Below are positions 7,649-11,389 of a stretch of DNA of 11,389 bases, one piece after another. Positions within the stretch are counted from its first letter, which is position 1. Each line of letters begins with the position of its first letter. The stretch lies in contig DIHU01000207.1 of NCBI GenBank assembly GCA_002420315.1, positions 998 through 12,386 on the forward strand, read 5' to 3'. The notes below the pieces were generated by a model that saw nothing but the letters and a program-made list of their open reading frames with translations, did not search any database and was not told the DNA's origin. The position numbers and the translations under genes were made by a program. The DNA is from Akkermansiaceae bacterium UBA5688 (GTDB lineage: Bacteria > Verrucomicrobiota > Verrucomicrobiia > Verrucomicrobiales > Akkermansiaceae).

Positions 7649-8850
7649 GGCCTTTCAATTAAAATAGCAAAACCCTGACCTACGCCAACACACATAGTAC
7701 ACAGTGCATATCTTCCGCCGGTTCGCTTCAAATGCCTCGCAGCAGTAGCGACCAAACGTGCTCCACTCATACCCAAAGGGTGACCTAACGCTATGGCTCC
7801 TCCATTAGGATTCACGTAGTCTGCGTCGTCCGGGATTCCAAGTTCACGCAAAACCGCTAGACACTGCGAAGCGAAAGCTTCGTTCAATTCAATGAAATCA
7901 ACTTCAGAGAGCTTGACCCCCGTCCGGTCTAACAAACGTCGCGTTGCAGGAGCTGGCCCAATACCCATAATATCAGGCCTAACTCCAGTGACCGCCGACC
8001 CAACGATTCGGGCTAGTGGTTGAAGGCCATATCGGTTGACCGATTGATCAGAAGCAATCAAGAGAGCGCAAGCACCATCATTAATACCACATGCGTTTCC
8101 TGCTGTAATGGTCCCATCAGGTTTCACGAAGGGCTTTAACTTTGCCAATCCTTCAAGACTTGTTTGAGCCCTCGGCTGCTCATCTTGATTTACCAGAAGA
8201 GGTTCTTGGCGTCGTTGTGGGACCAAAATCTCAACAATCTCTTCGGTAAAAATCCCAGCCTTCTGAGCACGTTCTGCTCGAAGCTGGCTACGATAAGCAA
8301 ACCCATCTTGGTCCTCCCGACTAATGGCAAATTGCTCAGCAACATTCTCGCCAGTTTGCGGCATTGAATCGACACCAAACCGCGCCTCCATTTCTGGGTG
8401 AGGAAAACGCCATCCAAGTGTGCTATCCACCAATTCAGCTTTTCGTTCAAAAGAATGCTCTGACTTTGGCATGACAAAGGGCGCCCGAGACATCGATTCG
8501 ACCCCTCCAGCCAGACAAAGTTGAGCTTCGCCACATTGGATCGATCGAGCCACATTAGCCACAGCATCAGCACCTGAAGAACAAAGCCGGTTGACCGTCA
8601 TAGCTGCAACGGACTCAGAAAGACCACTAATTAAGGTTACCATCCGAGCAATGTTTCGATTGTCTTCACCAGCTTGATTAGCACAACCTAATACCACTTC
8701 ATCTAATTCATCCCAATCAATTTGAATATAGCGCTCTCTTAAAGCTTGGATGAGGGGCACGCATAGATCATCCGGACGGACTGAAGCAAGCCTCCCTCCA
8801 TATGCACCTATCGGAGTTCTTAATGCATCGCAGATCCATGCTTCACTCAT
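7645..8850 (-). CDS. pcaF: 3-oxoadipyl-CoA thiolase-like acetyl-CoA acyltransferase
   Basis: This 401-residue thiolase is of normal length and close to the beta-ketoadipyl-CoA thiolases (PcaF/CatF/PaaJ). Diagnostic stretches are ICDALRTPIGAYGG (6-19), GCANQAGEDNRNIARM (55-70), GGVESMSRAPFVM (115-127), GWRFPHPEMEARFGVDSMP (146-164), nucleophile Cys90 in NRLCSSG, NEAF (323-326), His357 in GGAIALGHPLG, and Cys387 in CTMCVGVGQG. All catalytic residues are present. The expected reaction is 3-oxoadipyl-CoA + CoA to succinyl-CoA + acetyl-CoA in the cytoplasm. NRLCSSGADA in place of the usual NRLCASGMDA is a small departure near the active site. A strong GAGGAGGA ribosome-binding site precedes the ATG, which overlaps the CoA-transferase beta-subunit stop by 4 bp. 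The symbol reflects family resemblance; a related 3-oxoacyl-CoA substrate remains possible because no upstream aromatic genes accompany it. Confidence 0.88.
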   Translation of the reverse strand: MSEAWICDALRTPIGAYGGRLASVRPDDLCVPLIQALRERYIQIDWDELDEVVLGCANQAGEDNRNIARMVTLISGLSESVAAMTVNRLCSSGADAVANVARSIQCGEAQLCLAGGVESMSRAPFVMPKSEHSFERKAELVDSTLGWRFPHPEMEARFGVDSMPQTGENVAEQFAISREDQDGFAYRSQLRAERAQKAGIFTEEIVEILVPQRRQEPLLVNQDEQPRAQTSLEGLAKLKPFVKPDGTITAGNACGINDGACALLIASDQSVNRYGLQPLARIVGSAVTGVRPDIMGIGPAPATRRLLDRTGVKLSEVDFIELNEAFASQCLAVLRELGIPDDADYVNPNGGAIALGHPLGMSGARLVATAARHLKRTGGRYALCTMCVGVGQGFAILIERP

Positions 8851-9617
8851 GAGAGCTTCCTCCTCGCTTCTTTAGTTCTTCTAACCAGATCGCGTAATGC
8901 CACAAGTTCTTGATCGGTGGGCGAATCTGTTTGGCAAAGATTATTGGCAAAGCGTACGTCCCAGCCAGTTGAATCGCGCACTTGTTCTTTTGTCACCCCG
9001 GCATGGATCTTGGTAACAACCAGTTCCTTGCTCACTGAATCTGGTTCAAAAACCACTAAGTCTGTAATGACAGCGGAAGGGCCTCCAGAAAGACCGGCCT
9101 CCGATCGTTCGTTGCCACCTCGGAGGTAACCTGCCGAAGTTACGAAATCTACTCGCTCTACAAGTTTCCGTTTATCATGTTCAATGATGATTAATGTCTC
9201 TTTTGCAAGTGCTGCAATTTCAGGAGCTCCGCCTGCACCAGGCAAACGAACCTTTGGCGACTCATATGGGCCGATCACCGTGGAATTAAGATTTGCAAAT
9301 TTGTCTACCTGCGCTGCACCTAGAAACCCTACTTCCACCCGACCACTTTGTAACCAATGAGTGAAAATTTCGGGGGTACTCACAACAGTATCAGCAGTTT
9401 CGGCAAGTTCTCCGTCTCCAATCGAAAGCGGAAGAACACTCGGCTTAGTCCCAATTGTCCCTGACTCGTAGATTAGGACAACATTGGGGGCATGAGTCAA
9501 CCTAGCCAAGTTAGCAGCCATAGATGGTATTCCTATACCAACAAAGCACACCACGCCATCACGGAGCAAGCGCGCTGCTGTGACCGTCATAATCTCCTGA
9601 GATGTTGCTTCTTTCAT
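8847..9617 (-). CDS. catJ: 3-oxoadipate CoA-transferase beta subunit (CatJ-like)
   Basis: This 256-residue beta subunit belongs to the class I CoA-transferases of the CatIJ/glutaconate CoA-transferase branch, not the shorter PcaIJ/SCOT-like branch. Marker stretches are FVGIGIPSMAANLARLTHAP (25-44), YESGTIG (50-56) with the probable CoA-accepting Glu51, LPLSIGDGELAETADTVV, and VEVGFLGAAQVDKFANLNST leading into VRLPGAGGAPEIA. With the alpha subunit it would move CoA from succinyl-CoA to 3-oxoadipate in the cytoplasm, making the thiolase substrate. It overlaps the alpha subunit by 4 bp and the thiolase by 4 bp; the catI-catJ-thiolase order is the same as in chloroaromatic-degrading pseudomonads (catIJF, remembered). 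Only a weak purine run precedes its ATG, so translation probably depends on coupling. Residues 250-256 are basic and variable. Another dicarboxylic 3-oxo acid could be the acceptor. Confidence 0.88.
   Translation of the reverse strand: MKEATSQEIMTVTAARLLRDGVVCFVGIGIPSMAANLARLTHAPNVVLIYESGTIGTKPSVLPLSIGDGELAETADTVVSTPEIFTHWLQSGRVEVGFLGAAQVDKFANLNSTVIGPYESPKVRLPGAGGAPEIAALAKETLIIIEHDKRKLVERVDFVTSAGYLRGGNERSEAGLSGGPSAVITDLVVFEPDSVSKELVVTKIHAGVTKEQVRDSTGWDVRFANNLCQTDSPTDQELVALRDLVRRTKEARRKLS
8858..8865 (-). promoter_or_regulatory. strong ribosome-binding site for the thiolase gene
   Basis: GAGGAGGA on the minus strand lies 7 nt before the thiolase ATG (8848-8850), inside the 3' end of the CoA-transferase beta-subunit gene. 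It supports this start and efficient reinitiation at the 4-bp ATGA overlap. Confidence 0.7.
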
Positions 9618-10459
9618 GATTGGATACGTTCTCTAAACTCAACAAAAGATTTTGTCTCCAACACATGGTGTTTCATCCACTCAAGAAACTTTTCTCTAGA
9701 ACGTGATATCTCGTCCCACTCCGTATAAGCAGAATTGTCACGCTGATAATAATCATGTGCGTATGATGGAGACGCGCCGCCTGGAACTTCGCAAATTGTA
9801 TCGATAGTCCAAGATGGTAACACCGTTGCATTCGACTTCTCTGCAAACTTATCAACCAGTTCTTCCACTGTCACCAATACTCGTTTGGCTGCCAGCGCGA
9901 TATCTTTCTGCACACCCACGATACCCCAAAGCATCACGTTACCCTGACGATCCGCTTGTTGGGCGTGAATAATTGCAACATCGGGTTGAATCGCGGAAGT
10001 CACTGCAAGTTTCTCCTTAGTAAAAGGACAATCTAAAAATCGAATACTGTCATTGTATTGCGGAAGATCAGAGCCCACAAATCCTCGCAGAGACCCAAAT
10101 GGCAGCCCAGAGGCTCCAGCCGTGTATGCTACACACATCGCAGCATGGCTGCGCTCATCGAGCTCAAGTGAAGTGGGCCAACTATTTTCGACGGCATCAC
10201 GCAATCGGTGCAAAGAACCCACTCCGGGATTCCCACCCCAAGAAAAAATGAGTTTGTTCGCACAACCCATTCCAATCATTTGATCATAAATCACATCAGG
10301 AGTAAGGCGGATCAAGGTCAGACCTGTGATACCTTGGCGAATGATCTCTTGAGCTGCGGCAAAAGGGATTAAATGTGTAAACCCCTCTATGGCCACCTGC
10401 ATTCCTGGTTCAACAAGGGACTTAATCGCTGATTGCAGATTGGTTATTTTAGGCGTCAT
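9614..10459 (-). CDS. catI: 3-oxoadipate CoA-transferase alpha subunit (CatI-like)
   Basis: This 281-residue alpha subunit partners with the CatJ-like protein encoded directly downstream. Recognised stretches are VAIEGFTHLIPFAAAQEIIRQ (22-42), LTPDVIYDQMIGMGCANKL (52-70), FSWGGNPGVGSLHRLRDAVE (72-91), AGASGLPFGSLRGFVGSDLP, RFLDCPFTKEKL, and PDVAIIHAQQADRQGNV. These are characteristic of CatI-type 3-oxoadipate CoA-transferases and of GctA relatives. It is the first gene of the operon. Its ATG has no Shine-Dalgarno sequence: the 15 bases from 5 to 19 nt upstream are instead occupied by a palindromic operator candidate. The start is still preferred, because the family's N-terminal region begins about here and no better start lies nearby. 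Expression is probably controlled by the divergent PcaR-like regulator (inference from the operators and gene arrangement). Confidence 0.9.
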   Translation of the reverse strand: MTPKITNLQSAIKSLVEPGMQVAIEGFTHLIPFAAAQEIIRQGITGLTLIRLTPDVIYDQMIGMGCANKLIFSWGGNPGVGSLHRLRDAVENSWPTSLELDERSHAAMCVAYTAGASGLPFGSLRGFVGSDLPQYNDSIRFLDCPFTKEKLAVTSAIQPDVAIIHAQQADRQGNVMLWGIVGVQKDIALAAKRVLVTVEELVDKFAEKSNATVLPSWTIDTICEVPGGASPSYAHDYYQRDNSAYTEWDEISRSREKFLEWMKHHVLETKSFVEFRERIQS

Positions 10460-10463
10460 AACT

Positions 10464-10478
10464 GTTCGCTTAACGAAC
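10464..10478. promoter_or_regulatory. IclR/PcaR-type operator candidate A
   Basis: GTTCGCTTAACGAAC is a perfect inverted repeat of two 5-bp arms (GTTCG/CGAAC) around a 5-bp centre. It shares its left arm with the operator remembered for PcaR/PcaU (GTTCGATAATCGCAC) and its overall design with site C at 10557-10571. It lies 4 nt upstream of the first operon start codon, where a ribosome-binding site would normally be. Binding there could block transcription or translation of the operon, or it could be one half of a two-site complex. Confidence 0.65.
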
Positions 10479-10491
10479 TTTTTTCAGAAGA

Positions 10492-10506
10492 GATCGATTT
10501 ATCGAC
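10492..10506. promoter_or_regulatory. weaker palindrome B, possible auxiliary half-sites
   Basis: GATCGATTTATCGAC contains the perfect arms TCGAT/ATCGA around TT. The TCGA cores resemble the half-sites of the flanking operators, but the spacing is shorter by design. It may be an auxiliary site or a chance palindrome. Confidence 0.3.
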
Positions 10507-10518
10507 AATTTCCCGCCT

Positions 10519-10524
10519 AGTATA
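10519..10524 (-). promoter_or_regulatory. candidate -10 box of the operon promoter
   Basis: On the minus strand TATACT matches the sigma-70 -10 consensus TATAAT in five of six positions. No good -35 hexamer lies 16-18 bp upstream, as expected of an activator-dependent promoter. A start about 7 nt on, near 10512, would place operator C centred near -52 and operator A within the 5' leader. This is a candidate only. Confidence 0.3.
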
Positions 10525-10556
10525 AAGGAAATATGTTTGATTTCTAGACTCTTTAT

Positions 10557-10571
10557 GTGCGACTATCGCAC
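10557..10571. promoter_or_regulatory. IclR/PcaR-type operator candidate C
   Basis: GTGCGACTATCGCAC is a perfect inverted repeat with 6-bp arms (GTGCGA/TCGCAC) around CTA. It agrees with the remembered PcaR/PcaU operator GTTCGATAATCGCAC at 12 of 15 positions and has the same GTKCG-N5-CGMAC plan as site A. It ends 9 nt before the preferred regulator ATG (10581), so it could serve autorepression of the regulator. It also lies upstream of the operon's candidate promoter, so it could serve activation as well. Confidence 0.7.
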
Positions 10572-10580
10572 ATTCTTAAA

Positions 10581-11369
10581 ATGGATACGGTCAAAAAAGA
10601 TTTATTTCGCTCAGGAGATCCCGACTTTATGACCTCTTTAGCTAGAGGCCTCGAAGTGATGAGAACCTTATCACAATCAAGCTCAGAGCTGAAAATGCCA
10701 GAGATTAGTAAGCAGACTAATCTCTCAAGAGCAGTTGTCCGCCGATGTCTCTATACCCTCGAAGAACTAGGATATGTCGAATCCAATTCTCTCAGCTTTC
10801 GCTTACTCCCTAAAGTTCTCTCGCTAGGTCAGTCTTATTATGGAGCCAAGGCATTGCCTCAAATTGCCCAACCGTTTCTTGATCAAGTTCACCATGAGAC
10901 CGGCGAATCGTGTTCACTTGCAATTTTAGATGGGCAGGAGGTTATCTACATTGCTCGCACAACGTCTCGCAGGATCATGAATGTCTCACTCAACATCGGC
11001 AGCCGGCTTCCATCTTTTTGCACCTCACTGGGAAGAGCCCTACTCGCTCATCTTTCCCCAGAAGAGCTTCGGGATCACCTTAGCAAGGAGATTTACCAAC
11101 CTCTGACAGCCAACACCTTGACAACAATATCAGAGCTCACAAAGGAAATCAATCAAGTCGCTGAAGATGGATACGCACTTGTCGACCAAGAACTTGAAGT
11201 GGGCCTTCGTTCTCTTTCCGTTCCAGTCAAAAATCAGCTAGGTTCAGTGATTGCTGCAATGAATGTAGGGGTTAGCGCATCGCGAATCTCTAATGAACAT
11301 ATGCGGCAAATTATTCTACCTGTTTTAAAAATTGCCGCGGAACTTCTAAGTGAAGAAATCTCTTTGTAG
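10581..11369 (+). CDS. IclR-family regulator of the PcaR/PcaU type
   Basis: This 262-residue (from the preferred ATG) DNA-binding regulator has an N-terminal winged helix-turn-helix (about residues 16-68, with PEISKQTNLSRAVVRRCLYTLEELGYVE as its core, split here at residues 40-67). A C-terminal IclR effector domain follows (about 81-258), containing SRLPSFCTSLGRALLA (131-146) and GLRSLSVPV. The GDPDFMTSLARGLEVM start and LSRAVVRRCL recognition helix resemble the PcaR/PcaU/PobR branch, whose members answer to beta-ketoadipate-pathway acids and often activate the target operon while repressing themselves. It is divergent from the operon, with two matching palindromes between them. Start choice: a GTG at 10557 would lie inside operator C, and an ATG at 10629 has AGGAG 11 nt upstream but would cut conserved residues. 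ATG 10581 is preferred although it lacks a Shine-Dalgarno sequence. The inducer is unknown; 3-oxoadipate is a reasonable guess. Confidence 0.88.
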   Translation: MDTVKKDLFRSGDPDFMTSLARGLEVMRTLSQSSSELKMPEISKQTNLSRAVVRRCLYTLEELGYVESNSLSFRLLPKVLSLGQSYYGAKALPQIAQPFLDQVHHETGESCSLAILDGQEVIYIARTTSRRIMNVSLNIGSRLPSFCTSLGRALLAHLSPEELRDHLSKEIYQPLTANTLTTISELTKEINQVAEDGYALVDQELEVGLRSLSVPVKNQLGSVIAAMNVGVSASRISNEHMRQIILPVLKIAAELLSEEISL

Positions 11370-11389
11370 AGCTAAATAAAATCAACTTT

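Noticed and set aside
8190..8573. 127-codon minus-strand open frame inside the thiolase gene
   Set aside because: It lies in another frame of a thiolase whose catalytic motifs run through the same bases, and its translation is tryptophan/leucine-rich low-information sequence.
7645..10459. Part of a complete aromatic beta-ketoadipate operon
   Set aside because: Only the last two steps (CoA transfer and thiolysis) are present; no pcaGH, pcaB, pcaC, pcaD, catA, catB or catC homologue is found in the window.
1..11389. Mobile elements, CRISPR arrays, tRNA or rRNA genes, defence systems
   Set aside because: No transposase or integrase motif, direct-repeat array, tRNA-like cloverleaf or nuclease/defence gene was seen; nearly all bases are accounted for by metabolic and transport genes.

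Overview
The window is a compact piece of bacterial chromosome dominated by one long minus-strand catabolic operon of nine genes (10459 down to 747). A divergent IclR-family regulator lies at its head (+ strand, about 10581-11369). The 3' part of an unrelated MFS transporter gene (+ strand, 1-600) converges on its tail. Base composition looks moderate (roughly balanced GC, judged by eye). The N-terminal signal peptide, sodium symporter and PcaR/CatIJ-type genes suggest a Gram-negative heterotroph. Several starts lack a Shine-Dalgarno sequence, while others have a strong one. The phylum cannot be fixed from the sequence; a secreted type-B carboxylesterase beside an SSS symporter is reminiscent of Verrucomicrobiota or Planctomycetota as well as Proteobacteria.

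Operon order in the direction of transcription: CatI-like and CatJ-like CoA-transferase subunits, a PcaF/CatF-like 3-oxoadipyl-CoA thiolase, an SDR dehydrogenase, an iron-containing alcohol dehydrogenase, a small four-helix membrane protein, an SSS sodium:solute symporter, an aldehyde dehydrogenase of the MELGSN subgroup, and an exported carboxylesterase. The first five genes are joined by 4-bp ATGA/GTGA-type overlaps. The membrane protein and symporter overlap by 11 bp, and the remaining gaps are 3, 18 and 11 nt, so all nine are probably cotranscribed and partly translationally coupled.

The 121-bp region between the first operon gene and the regulator ATG holds two 15-bp palindromes of identical design (GTKCG-N5-CGMAC). 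One lies 4 nt upstream of the catI-like start and the other just ahead of the regulator. They closely resemble the operator remembered for the PcaR/PcaU branch of IclR regulators, which matches the regulator's own sequence. This is the best-supported regulatory call in the window.

Working model (inference): the exported esterase releases a small acid or alcohol, the symporter (perhaps with the small membrane protein) imports it, and the alcohol and aldehyde dehydrogenases oxidise a terminal carbon to a carboxylate. The SDR makes or reduces a 3-oxo group, and CatIJ plus thiolase convert a 3-oxoadipate-like acid to succinyl-CoA and acetyl-CoA. No ring-cleavage, lactonising, acyl-CoA dehydrogenase or enoyl-CoA hydratase gene is present. 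The cluster therefore looks like the lower beta-ketoadipate branch recruited for a non-aromatic, or already processed, substrate that I cannot name.
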